Made by a program: the position numbers and the translations under genes. The notes beneath the pieces are model-generated. The model ran no database searches and was not told where the DNA came from. It saw nothing but the letters and a program-made list of their open reading frames with translations. Positions 7,119 to 15,156 of a stretch of DNA of 64,000 nt are shown here, in pieces; position 1 is the first letter of the stretch, and each line of letters starts with the position of its first letter. This DNA is from Asaia bogorensis (GTDB lineage Bacteria; Pseudomonadota; Alphaproteobacteria; Reyranellales; Reyranellaceae): assembly GCA_945889625.1 (NCBI GenBank), contig CAMDCE010000004.1, positions 1 through 64,000 on the forward strand, given 5' to 3'.

Positions 7119-7348
7119 AGCGCCGCCGGATCACGATCACCGAGGCCAAGGTGATGGCCGACCTCGAGGTAATCCGCCTCGCCGCGCTGGAGGCGAAGGC
7201 TTTCGCGCCGGCGATCCGCTGCGTCGAGCTGCAGGGCAAGCACATCGGCCTGTGGAAGAGCGCCGGCGATGCAGCCCAGCTCTCGCTGCTCGACCTGTTC
7301 GACCTGCACCCGATCGCCACCCCACCCGACAATAAGGAGGAAGACTGA
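7115..7348 (+). CDS. Short terminase small subunit-like protein
   Basis: 77 residues. It contains KVMADLEVIRLAALEAKAFAPAIRCVELQGKHIGLW, which resembles the C-terminal half of phage small terminases, where a run ending in ELQGKHLG precedes the portal-contact tail. The usual N-terminal helix-turn-helix is missing. The preceding triplicated winged-helix gene may supply the DNA-recognition function. It overlaps neighbours on both sides (ATGA and TGATG), so translation is probably coupled. Confidence 0.6.
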   Translation: MKRRRITITEAKVMADLEVIRLAALEAKAFAPAIRCVELQGKHIGLWKSAGDAAQLSLLDLFDLHPIATPPDNKEED

Positions 7349-7563
7349 TGCCGATACCGCGCAACCCCTCGCTGATCCGGCGCATTACGTTCGCGATCTG
7401 CGACGCCGACCGCTCGCTGGAAGACATCAAGCATCGCCATCGCTGTCGTCTCCGCGGCTGCCTGGCCGGCGAGGGCATCTGCATGGCCAAGCGCCAGGCC
7501 GAGGCGGTGATGGACCTGCTCGCGGCCCAGGACGTGCCCGGCGTCAAGGACATCGCCGCATGA
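7348..7563 (+). CDS. Small phage protein with a Cys motif
   Basis: 71 residues. The cluster CRLRGCLAGEGIC (with an upstream RHR) could form a small metal site. The rest is helical. It overlaps both the upstream terminase-like gene and the large terminase gene, so it belongs to the packaging operon. No family recognised. Confidence 0.55.
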   Translation: MPIPRNPSLIRRITFAICDADRSLEDIKHRHRCRLRGCLAGEGICMAKRQAEAVMDLLAAQDVPGVKDIAA

Positions 7564-8978
7564 GCGCGCGCCGCGACCTTGCCCCGCCTGAAAAACTCGA
7601 CCGCTGGAAGGACGACCCGCGCAAGTTCGTGCGCGAGGTCTTCGGCGCCATGCCCGACCCGTGGCAGGACGAGGTGCTGGAGGTCTTCCCGCACTGCCAG
7701 CGCATTGCCATGAAGGCCTGCAAGGGGCCGGGCAAGACGGCGGTCGAGGCCTGGCTCGCCTGGAATTTCTTGCTGACGCGACCGCTGCCCAAGATCGCCG
7801 CCGTCTCGATCACCGCCGACAACCTGGCCGACAATCTGTGGGCCGAGATGGCCAAGTGGCAGGCCCGCTCGCCGCTGCTGATGGGCGCCTTCGAATGGAG
7901 CAAGACGCGCATCTTCGCGCGCAGCCATCCCGAGACCCACTGGATGTCGGCGCGCTCCTTCTCGCGCACCGCCGATGCCGGCCAGCAGGGCAACACGCTG
8001 GCGGGGCTCCATGCCGATTACGTCCTGTTCATACTGGACGAAGCAGGCGGCATCCCCGACTCGGTGATGGCCTCGGCCGAGGCCGCCCTGTCGTCGTGCG
8101 AGGAAGGCCACATCGTGCAGGCCGGCAACCCCACGCACCTCGAGGGCCCGCTCTATCGCGCCTGCACCTCGGAGCGCCGGCTGTGGCATGTGACGGAGGT
8201 CACCGCCGATCCTGACGATCCCCGGCGCGCCACGCGGGTCAAGGCCGAGTGGGCGCGCGAGCAGATCGAGAAGTACGGCCGCGACAATCCCTGGGTGCTG
8301 GTGAACGTGTTCGGCAAGTTCCCGCCGGGCTCGCTCAACACGCTGATCGGTCCCGACGAATGCCGTGCGGCCACCAAGCGCTTCTACCGGCCGGAGGACT
8401 ATGGCCACGCCGCCCGCGTGCTCGGCGTCGACGTGGCGCGCTTCGGCGACGATGCCTCGGTGATCTTCCCGCGCCAGGGGCTGGTGGCATCGGTGCCGCA
8501 GAAGTTCCGCAACCTCGACGGCAACCAGGGTGCCGGCATCGTCGCCGCCCGCTGGCGCGACTGGCAAGCCGATGCCGTCTTCATCGACGACACCGGCGGC
8601 TGGGGCGCGTCGTGGATAGACAACCTGCGGCGGCTCGGCCGCCAGCCGGTCGGCGTCGGCTTTTCCTCCCGCCCAAACGACCCGCGCTACGACAACAAGC
8701 GCACCGAGATGTATTTCGAGGCGATCGAATGGATCCGTCACGGCGGCGCCCTGCCGCCCGACTGTCCCGAGCTGATCGCGGCGCTCAGCCAGACGACCTA
8801 TTCCTTTCGCGGCGACCGCCTGCTGCTCGAACCCAAGGACCAGCTCAAGCAGCGGCTGGGCTACTCGCCCGACGACGCCGATGCCTTCGCGCTCACCTTC
8901 GCCCAGCCGGTGGTGAAGGGCGGCCGCGGCGGGATCGGCAAGATGATCGTGGACTACGACGTGCTGGCGGGGATGTAG
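7560..8978 (+). CDS. terL: Phage terminase large subunit
   Basis: 472 residues from the ATG at 7560, which overlaps the preceding stop. It is the DNA-packaging motor. The ATPase domain has a Walker A at residues 53-60 (ACKGPGKT), a Walker B at 156-161 (LFILDE) and a coupling-motif region near QAGNPTH (187-193). The RNase H-like nuclease domain has the acidic residues D291 (GVDVARFGDD), D343/D344 (FIDDTGG) and D438/D439/D441 (SPDDADAF). Length is normal. Unusually, the portal gene does not follow: about 10 kb of non-phage genes intervenes. Confidence 0.93.
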   Translation: MSARRDLAPPEKLDRWKDDPRKFVREVFGAMPDPWQDEVLEVFPHCQRIAMKACKGPGKTAVEAWLAWNFLLTRPLPKIAAVSITADNLADNLWAEMAKWQARSPLLMGAFEWSKTRIFARSHPETHWMSARSFSRTADAGQQGNTLAGLHADYVLFILDEAGGIPDSVMASAEAALSSCEEGHIVQAGNPTHLEGPLYRACTSERRLWHVTEVTADPDDPRRATRVKAEWAREQIEKYGRDNPWVLVNVFGKFPPGSLNTLIGPDECRAATKRFYRPEDYGHAARVLGVDVARFGDDASVIFPRQGLVASVPQKFRNLDGNQGAGIVAARWRDWQADAVFIDDTGGWGASWIDNLRRLGRQPVGVGFSSRPNDPRYDNKRTEMYFEAIEWIRHGGALPPDCPELIAALSQTTYSFRGDRLLLEPKDQLKQRLGYSPDDADAFALTFAQPVVKGGRGGIGKMIVDYDVLAGM

Positions 8979-9042
8979 ACGACAAACCAGCGGCATGAGC
9001 TCGCTGCGGCCGATGTCAGGACGAAATTTGCCGCCAGGCCTG

Positions 9043-9654
9043 CTACTGGAAGCCGCATTCCTTTGCGGTTCGGCCGAGCCTCATCTCGCGGCCGCCCTGC
9101 CGGTAGCAGCCACTTGTCCATGTCCCCGAGTAGGTGGCGCCGTCGGGCCTCTTCAGCGTGCCTGACCCGTTCACAAAGTCGTCGAGGAACTCGCCCTCGT
9201 AGCGACTGCCGTCTGCGAACGTAAAAACACCCCGGCCAGTCCGCTTGCCGTCGCGATACTCGCCGTCATAGCGATTGCCGCTCACGAAGGTGAACACGCC
9301 ACGGCCGTTGGCATAGTCGTCGCGGAACTCGCCGTCATAGCGGTTGCCGTTGGCGAACGTGACCACGGCCCGGCCTTGCCGCTTGCCGTCGCGAAACTCG
9401 CCCTCGTAGCGGTCGCCCGGCTTGCCGTCCTTGAACCACTGCAACACCCCGCGGCCCTGCGCGAGGTCGTCGTTCCGACAGCCGCCCGTCCAGCTGACCG
9501 TTTCGCCAGGCTGGGGACCGGCGTTCCAGACGCGGCACCCTGTCCTGGCGTCGGCGATCCATCCCGGCGGCGTCTGCGCCGACCGAGGCGGCATCTGCGC
9601 CGCCGCCGGCATCGCGAACCCGACCAGCACGAATAGCGCGAGAAATGATCGCAT
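9043..9654 (-). CDS. Secreted MORN-repeat protein
   Basis: 203 residues from the ATG at 9652-9654, which has a G-rich ribosome-binding site just upstream. A signal peptide (MRSFLALFVLVGFAMPAAAQ) is followed by a Cys-containing WNAGP/SWTGGC segment and four to five MORN units (RYEGEFRDGKRQG, RYDGEFRDDYANG, RYDGEYRDGKRTG, RYEGEFLDDFVNG). The C-terminus ends in TAKECGF. MORN repeats form beta-hairpin arrays that bind lipids or proteins. It is the first gene after the terminase and points the other way. Its sister gene is at 10213-10899. Confidence 0.8.
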   Translation of the reverse strand: MRSFLALFVLVGFAMPAAAQMPPRSAQTPPGWIADARTGCRVWNAGPQPGETVSWTGGCRNDDLAQGRGVLQWFKDGKPGDRYEGEFRDGKRQGRAVVTFANGNRYDGEFRDDYANGRGVFTFVSGNRYDGEYRDGKRTGRGVFTFADGSRYEGEFLDDFVNGSGTLKRPDGATYSGTWTSGCYRQGGREMRLGRTAKECGFQ

Positions 9655-9712
9655 GTCGTCCCCCCGCGCAGTCATTATCCTGCCGACCGGGCACCGCTTC
9701 AATGTGGGCGTT

Positions 9713-9976
9713 CTAGAAGCTCGCCTTGTCCGACAGCACTTTCAGGAAGGTCGTGAGGTCGGGCCGCGCACCGGTCTTCTCGCAATGTTCGGTGAATTCG
9801 GCGGGCGTGATGTCGACCATCTTGCAGACATGCCGGCGGCTTCTCCAGTCGGCCATCTTCTTGGTCTCGCGGAAGTGCCATTCCTCGAAGCTGCAGGACG
9901 GGTAGTGCTTGACGATCTTCTGGAAGGCCTCGTGGTCCGCCACGGATTTCACTCGCGCAAAATACTGAATCGCCAT
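9713..9976 (-). CDS. Small hypothetical protein between two MORN genes
   Basis: 87 residues. A GGGGGAACGA stretch upstream of the ATG at 9974-9976 closely resembles the leader before the MORN gene at 10213. The protein has a hydrophilic alpha/beta look (SVADHEAFQKIVKHYPSCSFEEWHFRETKKMADW) with three Cys residues. No family recognised. Confidence 0.55.
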   Translation of the reverse strand: MAIQYFARVKSVADHEAFQKIVKHYPSCSFEEWHFRETKKMADWRSRRHVCKMVDITPAEFTEHCEKTGARPDLTTFLKVLSDKASF

Positions 9977-9991
9977 CGTGCTCGTTCCCCC

Positions 9992-10066
9992 GCCGCGGAG
10001 CGGCTTGCTGAACCGTGCCGCGGAGCGGCGTCCTGAACCGTGCCGCGGAGGCGCTTCTTAAACCGT
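9992..10066. repeat. Three tandem 25-bp repeats
   Basis: Three consecutive 25-bp units start at 9992, 10017 and 10042. Each begins GCCGCGGAG and ends AACCGT. Units 1 and 2 differ at a few positions, and unit 3 is more diverged. They lie in the divergent gap between the small gene at 9713 and the MORN gene at 10213, so they could serve as binding sites. Confidence 0.7.
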
Positions 10067-10212
10067 CACACCGGGACCTGCCAACGGTCAGGTGCGGGCC
10101 ATTCCCTCCTGTCCGGGCCGCGCCATTCCGCCTCACCATGGGTACATTCATTATCAGTGCAACATGCTTGGCAGGGCCGGGCCATCGTGCTTATCCTTTG
10201 CAGGGGGAACGA

Positions 10213-10899
10213 GTGGGAACGGCGAACATGCGGCATTTTCTGACCATACTATTGCTCTGCGTCGCACCGGATCTGGCCTGGGGCCAGGCGGCGGCCGTCT
10301 CGAGGGAGCCGGGCTGGGTGTTCGATGCCAAGACCCGATGCAAGGTGTGGAGTTCCGGCCCCACCCAGGGCCTGGCGATGAACTGGTCGGGCGGCTGCGT
10401 CGACGGCATGGTCGAGGGCACCGGCGTCCTGCAGTGGGTCGACCGCGGCAAGCCGACCTGGCGCTACGAGGGCGACTTCGAGAAGGGCAAGATGAACGGC
10501 CGCGGCGTCTTTCAATGGCCCGACGGCCAGCGCTACGAGGGCCAGTTCAAGGACGACCAGCTGTCCGGCCGGGGCATCGTGACGGCGCCCAATGGCAGCC
10601 GCTACGAAGGCGAGTGGGACAAGGGCACGTTCAACGGCCGCGGCGTGCTGGCCCCCGGTGACGGCAGCCGCTACGAGGGCCAGTTCAAGGACGGCAAGTA
10701 CAACGGCGAGGGCGTGCAGACCAACGCCGACGGCAGCACTTTCACAGGCATGTGGACGAACGGCCTGCCCAACGGCCAGGGCACGCTGACCACCGCCAAG
10801 GGCGACAAATACACGGGTACCTGGGCCAACGGCTGCTTCACCGACGGCCTGGCCTCGGCGTGGTACCTGCGCACCGCCAAGGATTGCAAGTTCCAGTAG
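10213..10899 (+). CDS. Secreted MORN-repeat protein
   Basis: 228 residues from the GTG at 10213, chosen because a GGGGGA ribosome-binding site lies 5-7 nt upstream. The ATG at 10228 is the alternative. A signal peptide (MRHFLTILLLCVAPDLAWGQA) is followed by the same WSSGP/NWSGGC segment as the sister protein at 9043-9654. Six MORN units come next (RYEGDFEKGKMNG, RYEGQFKDDQLSG, RYEGEWDKGTFNG, RYEGQFKDGKYNG, TFTGMWTNGLPNG, KYTGTWANG). The C-terminus ends TAKDCKF. Probably a duplication with change in repeat number. Confidence 0.8.
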   Translation: MGTANMRHFLTILLLCVAPDLAWGQAAAVSREPGWVFDAKTRCKVWSSGPTQGLAMNWSGGCVDGMVEGTGVLQWVDRGKPTWRYEGDFEKGKMNGRGVFQWPDGQRYEGQFKDDQLSGRGIVTAPNGSRYEGEWDKGTFNGRGVLAPGDGSRYEGQFKDGKYNGEGVQTNADGSTFTGMWTNGLPNGQGTLTTAKGDKYTGTWANGCFTDGLASAWYLRTAKDCKFQ

Positions 10900-10918
10900 G
10901 CCAGGCCGATCAAGCCAT

Positions 10919-11043
10919 TCCTCCCCAGTCTGCTGGGGAGGTGGCGCCGCATAGGCGTCGGAGGGGTCAGAGGCCCCAGTCCGTAACGCATGACCCCTCC
11001 GTCGCGGTATGACCGCGCCACCTCCCCATGAGAATGGGGAGGA
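10919..11043. repeat. Long imperfect inverted repeat (REP/MITE-like)
   Basis: The outer arms pair GGGGAGGTGGCGC (around 10935-10947) with GCGCCACCTCCCC (around 11015-11027). The inner arms pair GGAGGGGTCA (10960-10969) with TGACCCCTCC (10991-11000). Each end carries its own small CTCCCC/GGGGAG hairpin. It lies between two convergent genes. This organisation is typical of dispersed palindromic elements of high-GC alphaproteobacteria. Confidence 0.75.
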
Positions 11044-11053
11044 GAAGAGCCCT

Positions 11054-11845
11054 TCACGTCATATAGCCGCCGTCGACCACCAGCGGACCGATCATGTACG
11101 AGGCGGCATCCGAGCAGAGCCACAGCACGGCGTTGGCGATCTCGTCGGGCGCCGCGATGCGGCCGCGCGGCGTCATGCTGGTGAGGGCGGCGGCAAACTT
11201 GGGATCGCCTTCCATCCATTCGGCAATCGGCGGCGTTTCGACCCAGCCCGGGCAGACGGCGGTGATGCGCACCCCCGTCGCGGCGTAGTGGCGCGCCGCA
11301 CTGTTGGTGAGACCGAGCACGCCGTGCTTGGCGGCGGCATAGGCGCCGCCACCGGGAATCGAATGTCCCCTGAGGCCGTAGATCGACGACATGTTGACGA
11401 TCACGCCGCGCTTGGCCGCCAGCATGGGCGGCAACTGGTAGCGCATGCACAGGAACACCGAAGTCAGGTAGCCGTCGATGGTCCGCCGCCAGCTCTCCTC
11501 GCTCATGGTCGCGATCGGCGCGATGTCGTCGTTGCCCATGCTGCCGCCGTTGTTGAAGGCGTAGTCGAGACGGCCGTGGCGCTGCTGGATCGTCTCGACC
11601 AGGCGCGCCACCGACTTGCCGTCGCCCGAATCGCAGGCGATCCACGACACCGACGCGTCCTTGTCGAGGCTCTTCAGCGCCTCCTCGGCACGCTTCTCGC
11701 TGCGGCCGGTGATGATGACGGTGGCGCCCTCGCGGGCAAAGCCGTGGGCGGCGGCCAACCCGATGCCGCTCGTGCCGCCCGTCACCAGTGCGATCCGCCC
11801 GCGCATTTCCGGATACCGACGAACCTGCTGCCCGGCTTGCGCCAT
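11054..11845 (-). CDS. Short-chain dehydrogenase/reductase
   Basis: 263 residues from the ATG at 11843-11845. A Rossmann-fold NAD(P)-dependent oxidoreductase with cofactor motif TGGTSGIG (residues 22-29), NNGG (98-101), catalytic Ser154 in NMSSIYG and the pair Y169/K173 (YAAAK). The C-terminal VCPGWVETPP and PLVVDGGY motifs are also classical. The substrate cannot be read from sequence. It is followed on the same strand by the gap before the small exported protein gene at 11911. Confidence 0.9.
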   Translation of the reverse strand: MAQAGQQVRRYPEMRGRIALVTGGTSGIGLAAAHGFAREGATVIITGRSEKRAEEALKSLDKDASVSWIACDSGDGKSVARLVETIQQRHGRLDYAFNNGGSMGNDDIAPIATMSEESWRRTIDGYLTSVFLCMRYQLPPMLAAKRGVIVNMSSIYGLRGHSIPGGGAYAAAKHGVLGLTNSAARHYAATGVRITAVCPGWVETPPIAEWMEGDPKFAAALTSMTPRGRIAAPDEIANAVLWLCSDAASYMIGPLVVDGGYMT

Positions 11846-11910
11846 CGTCTCACCAATTTCCGTTCGCGCGGCGTCCGGCCGCCGTACCCGCCGTCGATGA
11901 CGATCGGGGC

Positions 11911-12243
11911 TCAACGCCGCGGCAGCCCCGGAGTGCTGTCCGGCACGCACTGCATGTGGAACTTCTGCAGGCCGAGGGCGCTGCGAAGATCCTGGCTCTC
12001 GCCCACCGGCAGGGGGGTGTCGCGAATGCTCTGCATCATGTGATGGCAGGCTTCCAGCGTCGGCACCGGGCCAAGCACCATCCAGGTACGGAGGTCGGCG
12101 CTGGTACTCACCGCCACCGTATTCCCGACCTGAACGATCGGCGGCATGATCACGTCCCATCCCTGGGCGCGAGCCGCGGCCGGGCCGAAGACGACACCGG
12201 CGGCAAGCACCGCCACCACTACTCGACTGGAACAACGATTCAT
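11911..12243 (-). CDS. Small exported protein of unknown function
   Basis: 110 residues with an AGAGGG ribosome-binding site before the ATG at 12241-12243. A signal peptide cut after AAARA precedes a mature part with two cysteines and a phrase WDVIMPPIVQVGNTVAVSTSADLRTWMVLGPVPTLEAC. No family recognised. It is upstream of the SDR gene on the same strand. Confidence 0.6.
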   Translation of the reverse strand: MNRCSSRVVVAVLAAGVVFGPAAARAQGWDVIMPPIVQVGNTVAVSTSADLRTWMVLGPVPTLEACHHMMQSIRDTPLPVGESQDLRSALGLQKFHMQCVPDSTPGLPRR

Positions 12244-12372
12244 GTGCCCTCTGTTTCGACTGCGTCGCTTTGCCGGCTGTCGACCCTAAAGCATATTCCG
12301 TACGGGTGAAATCATCCGATCGGAAAGCCGCTCTATCGGTTTCCACGGTGGATTGGCGAGTTTGTACCCGCC

Positions 12373-12684
12373 CTACCGCGGCACGTCGCCCTGCAGCATA
12401 ACGCGGTAGAGATAGCGCGTCTGGTCCATGTCGCAGTCGCCGTTGGACTTGTGCAGCAGGCAGCGGTTGTCCCACATCACGAGGTCGCCCGGCTGCCAGG
12501 CGTGGCGGTATTGGAAGCGCTCGGCGGTGGCGTGGACGAGCAGCTCGACCGCCGCCGGCACCTCGTGCGGTCTCAGCGACTGTTCGCGGATCGCCAGCAC
12601 GCTGCGCTCGACGAAGGCGCAGTTCAGCGCGTCTTTTGCCCGGACCTCGGCGCCGGTGTGGTCGGTCATGGACCGGATTTCCAC
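12373..12684 (-). pseudogene. Internally deleted TauD/TfdA dioxygenase remnant
   Basis: The reading frame of 103 codons joins a TauD-type N-terminus (MTDHTGAEVRA then ALNCAFVERSVLAIREQSL) straight to a TauD-type C-terminus (RFQYRHAWQPGDLVMWDNRCLLHKSNGD, then TRYLYRVMLQGD). The roughly 170 central residues that carry the HxD iron-binding motif are missing. The second metal His (CLLHK) remains. Intact relatives at 62021-63082 and 63623 onward show the normal size of about 280-350 residues. It cannot be an active Fe/2-oxoglutarate enzyme. Confidence 0.75.
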
Positions 12685-12854
12685 CGCCGCCTCCCTGCCG
12701 TCGTTTTCCCCGTCGCTTTCTTGGGAAACAAATCCGCCATGTCGACGTTACCCTGTCACACATCTAACTGACCGAGGTGTGACCTGCGCCCATCAGGGCA
12801 GGTGGGTGCTCCATAACCGGCGGCACCATCGGCCTTTTCGAGGGGTTTCAAGTC

Positions 12855-13529
12855 ATGCTCAAATCAAGTCTAGCCGTTATTGGCGCTGCGATGTTGCTGG
12901 GCGCGTGCAGTTCGCCGCCGCCCCAGGTAGCAGCGCCTCCGCCTCCGCCGCCGGCCGTAGCGCCGACGTACATGGTGTTCTTCGATTGGGACCGTTCGAA
13001 CCTGTCTCAACAGGCGATGAACACGCTTCAGCAGGCCGATACGGCCTACAAGGCCCGGGGCAACCCCCAGGTGACGGCGACCGGCCACACCGATACGTCG
13101 GGCCCGAACGACTACAACATGGCGCTGTCGCTGCGTCGCGCGACCGGCGTCAAGGACAACCTGGTCCAGCGCGGCGAACCGTCGGCATCGATCAGCACGG
13201 TCGGCCGCGGCGAAGCCAATCCGCTGGTGGCCACCGGCGACGGCGTGCGCGAGCCGCAGAACCGCCGCGTCGAGATCCTGGTCGGCGGCGTCATGGCGAG
13301 GCCTGCGATCTTTCAGGACCCCCGGGCCTACTGCCAGGCCTTGATGGACAAGTGGCGCGAGTTCCGCACCTCCCAGGTCGATACCATCGAAGCGACCGGC
13401 ATCGCCAAGTGCGAGGCTGGCGACTATGCGACCGGCATCCCGATTCTCGAGGACGCCCTGATCACGTCCAAGATGCCGCTTCCGGCGCCCGGCTTCCGTT
13501 GGCCCGGCAGGAGCTACGCTCCAGCCTGA
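12855..13529 (+). CDS. OmpA-like peptidoglycan-binding lipoprotein (paralogue)
   Basis: 224 residues, start preceded by GAGGGG. The signal MLKSSLAVIGAAMLLGAC gives a lipidated Cys18, as in the paralogue at 1254-1880. A Pro-rich linker and an OmpA C-terminal domain follow, with GHTDT and PQNRRVEI as the peptidoglycan-binding residues. A conserved C-terminal domain with two Cys (AYCQALMDKWREF, IAKCEAGDYATGIPILEDAL) completes it. The two proteins share layout along the whole length, so this is a duplicated gene. One copy lies outside the prophage and this one between terminase and portal. Confidence 0.85.
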   Translation: MLKSSLAVIGAAMLLGACSSPPPQVAAPPPPPPAVAPTYMVFFDWDRSNLSQQAMNTLQQADTAYKARGNPQVTATGHTDTSGPNDYNMALSLRRATGVKDNLVQRGEPSASISTVGRGEANPLVATGDGVREPQNRRVEILVGGVMARPAIFQDPRAYCQALMDKWREFRTSQVDTIEATGIAKCEAGDYATGIPILEDALITSKMPLPAPGFRWPGRSYAPA

Positions 13530-13552
13530 GCGATCGCTGACATCCGATACGG

Positions 13553-13594
13553 AAAAGGCGGCCTCGTCGAACAACTTGGGGGCCGCCTTTTTTT
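13553..13594 (+). terminator. Intrinsic terminator of the second OmpA-like gene
   Basis: GGCGGCC (13557-13563) pairs with GGCCGCC (13581-13587), preceded by AAAA and followed by seven Ts. The stem matches the terminator of the paralogue at 1906-1935, so the duplication included the terminator. Confidence 0.88.
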
Positions 13595-13675
13595 GTGCGC
13601 CTGGGCCGAGAATCGGGGGTCTGCCGCGCGCACCACAGATGGGCGATACTGGTGCTGGGTCAACGGAGGATCGCC

Positions 13676-14326
13676 ATGCGCGCCAAGGATGTGATGTCGG
13701 ATGGAGTTGTGTCGATCGCGGCCACCGCCACGGTCCTTGAAGCGGCCAGGCTACTGATCAACACCCACGTCAGCGCCCTGCCGGTGCTCGACGTCAATGG
13801 CGTCATGGTCGGGATCATGAGCGAGGCTGACGTGATCAAGGAGGGCGCTCGTCCGGTGGGTCACCCCGGGGCGCTGTCCCGACCGGTGGCCGAGATCATG
13901 ACCCGCGACGTCGTCACGGCCGACGAGAATGCCAGCCTCAACGACATCGCCGCACTGATGCTTGCGCGTCACGTCAAGCGTGTCCCCATCCTGCGCGAGC
14001 GCAAGGTCGTGGGGGTGGTGAGCCGCATCGACCTGCTGCAGGCCCTGCTGTCGAACGATCCCGCGCCTGCAACGTCGCGGCCCTCCGCGATTGCGCCGGC
14101 TGCGGTGCCGCCCGGTGACGAGGCGTTGCGCGCCGCCGTGGTGACGGCGGTGTCAGGGCAAAGCTGGTCGCTCGCCCGGCGCGCCGACGTGGTGGCCAAG
14201 GACGGCGTCGTGCATCTGTGGGGCGTCGTGCCGAGCCAGGCCGTGCTCGACAACTATGCCGCCGCCGCCGGCAAGGTGGCGGGCGTCAAGTCCGTGCAGA
14301 TCCACATGCACGTCATGCAGCGATGA
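13676..14326 (+). CDS. CBS-pair plus BON-domain protein
   Basis: 216 residues from the ATG at 13676, with GGAGGA 5 nt upstream. Two CBS domains (about residues 1-55 and 65-125, with MRAKDVMSDGVVSI and VAEIMTRDVVTADENASL) are joined by a Pro/Ala linker to a BON domain (about residues 143-215, ALRAAVVTAVSGQSW through GVKSVQIHMHV). CBS pairs bind adenine nucleotides, and BON domains bind phospholipid or act in envelope stress proteins. This CBS-CBS-BON layout is common in alphaproteobacteria and is usually annotated as a stress-responsive sensor of unknown target. Confidence 0.85.
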   Translation: MRAKDVMSDGVVSIAATATVLEAARLLINTHVSALPVLDVNGVMVGIMSEADVIKEGARPVGHPGALSRPVAEIMTRDVVTADENASLNDIAALMLARHVKRVPILRERKVVGVVSRIDLLQALLSNDPAPATSRPSAIAPAAVPPGDEALRAAVVTAVSGQSWSLARRADVVAKDGVVHLWGVVPSQAVLDNYAAAAGKVAGVKSVQIHMHVMQR

Positions 14327-14592
14327 TCGCCGGCAACGACCAAAGTCATGGGCGGATGATCGCCAATAGTTGGCGGATGACCGTCAACTATTGTCGGCGT
14401 GACTGAATCAACAACTAATACAAACGTAACGTACCAAACTTGTCCCGACTCAGTAGGTTATCGGAACTTATTGAGTGCGTAGGTGAAGTAAGGGGCAATT
14501 GCGCCCCGACGCCGGTGTCCGGCGGCCGGACCGTCCCAGGGTCCGAACCGTTTGGCCATCAGCGGGTCGTGAAAAATCATATGGAGATATAG

Positions 14593-14757
14593 ATGCTGTC
14601 CATTTTCCGCAGCCTGATGAAGAGCGAACGGGGCGCCACGGCGATCGAATACACGCTGATCGCGGCCCTCATTTCCGTCGCCGCGATCGTTGCCATGCAA
14701 ACGGTCGGCGGCAAGGTCACCAACGTTCTCGGTAACGTCGCCAACGCGATGACCTGA
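14593..14757 (+). CDS. Flp/Fap type IVb pilin, copy 1
   Basis: 54 residues, start at the ATG at 14593. Class IVb prepilin: a short basic leader (MLSIFRSLMKSERG), then the prepilin peptidase site and hydrophobic helix ATAIEYTLIAALISVAAIVA with the conserved Glu-Tyr pair. Flp pilins polymerise into adhesive Tad pili. No Tad assembly genes are in the window, so these depend on machinery elsewhere. A near-identical copy follows at 14893. Confidence 0.9.
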   Translation: MLSIFRSLMKSERGATAIEYTLIAALISVAAIVAMQTVGGKVTNVLGNVANAMT

Positions 14758-14892
14758 TCGATTACGCGCGCAAGGTTCCCCACGACATAACAAAGGTGGG
14801 CGATCCGTCGTCGGTTTTCGGCGGATCGGCTGTTGTCGCAATCCAGAGGGTTGCGGCGCCGGCGGATCGAGAAAAGTCATAAGGAGATGAAA

Positions 14893-15057
14893 GTGCTGTC
14901 CATTTTCCGCAGCCTGACAAAGAGCGAAGGGGGCGCCACGGCGATCGAGTACACGTTGATCGCAGCCCTCATTTCGGTCTCCGCGATCGTGGCGATGCGC
15001 ACGGTCGGCGGCAAGGTCGCCAACGTCCTTGGCAACGTCGCCAACGCGATGACCTGA
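14893..15057 (+). CDS. Flp/Fap type IVb pilin, copy 2
   Basis: 54 residues. I choose the GTG at 14893 rather than the ATG at 14887, because it aligns exactly with the start of copy 1 and puts AAGGAG at a proper spacing; the ATG would abut the ribosome-binding site. The protein differs from copy 1 at only a handful of positions. The untranslated leaders (TCAT, then a GGAGAT block) are also similar, so the whole transcription-translation unit was duplicated. Confidence 0.88.
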   Translation: MLSIFRSLTKSEGGATAIEYTLIAALISVSAIVAMRTVGGKVANVLGNVANAMT

Positions 15058-15096
15058 ATCCGCAACCCTCGTTGCGGGTTCCCACGACATGGCAAA

Positions 15097-15132
15097 GGCG
15101 GGCGATCCAGCGATGGGTCGCCCGCTTTTCTT
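15097..15132 (+). terminator. Terminator after the second Flp pilin
   Basis: The stem GCGGGCGA (15098-15105) and TCGCCCGC (15118-15125) is followed by TTTTC. A related but weaker GGGCGATCC hairpin follows copy 1 and may act as an attenuator between the two pilins. Confidence 0.75.
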
Positions 15133-15156
15133 TGGGCGCGCGCTGTCCCTTGGGCG

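Noticed and set aside
7137..8996. Long reverse-strand frame opposite the large terminase
   Set aside because: It mirrors the terminase gene, which has all motifs. The antisense product is low-complexity His/Arg/Gly.
14887..14892. ATG at 14887 as start of the second pilin
   Set aside because: The ribosome-binding site would touch the start codon, and the aligned sister gene starts at the position of the GTG at 14893.
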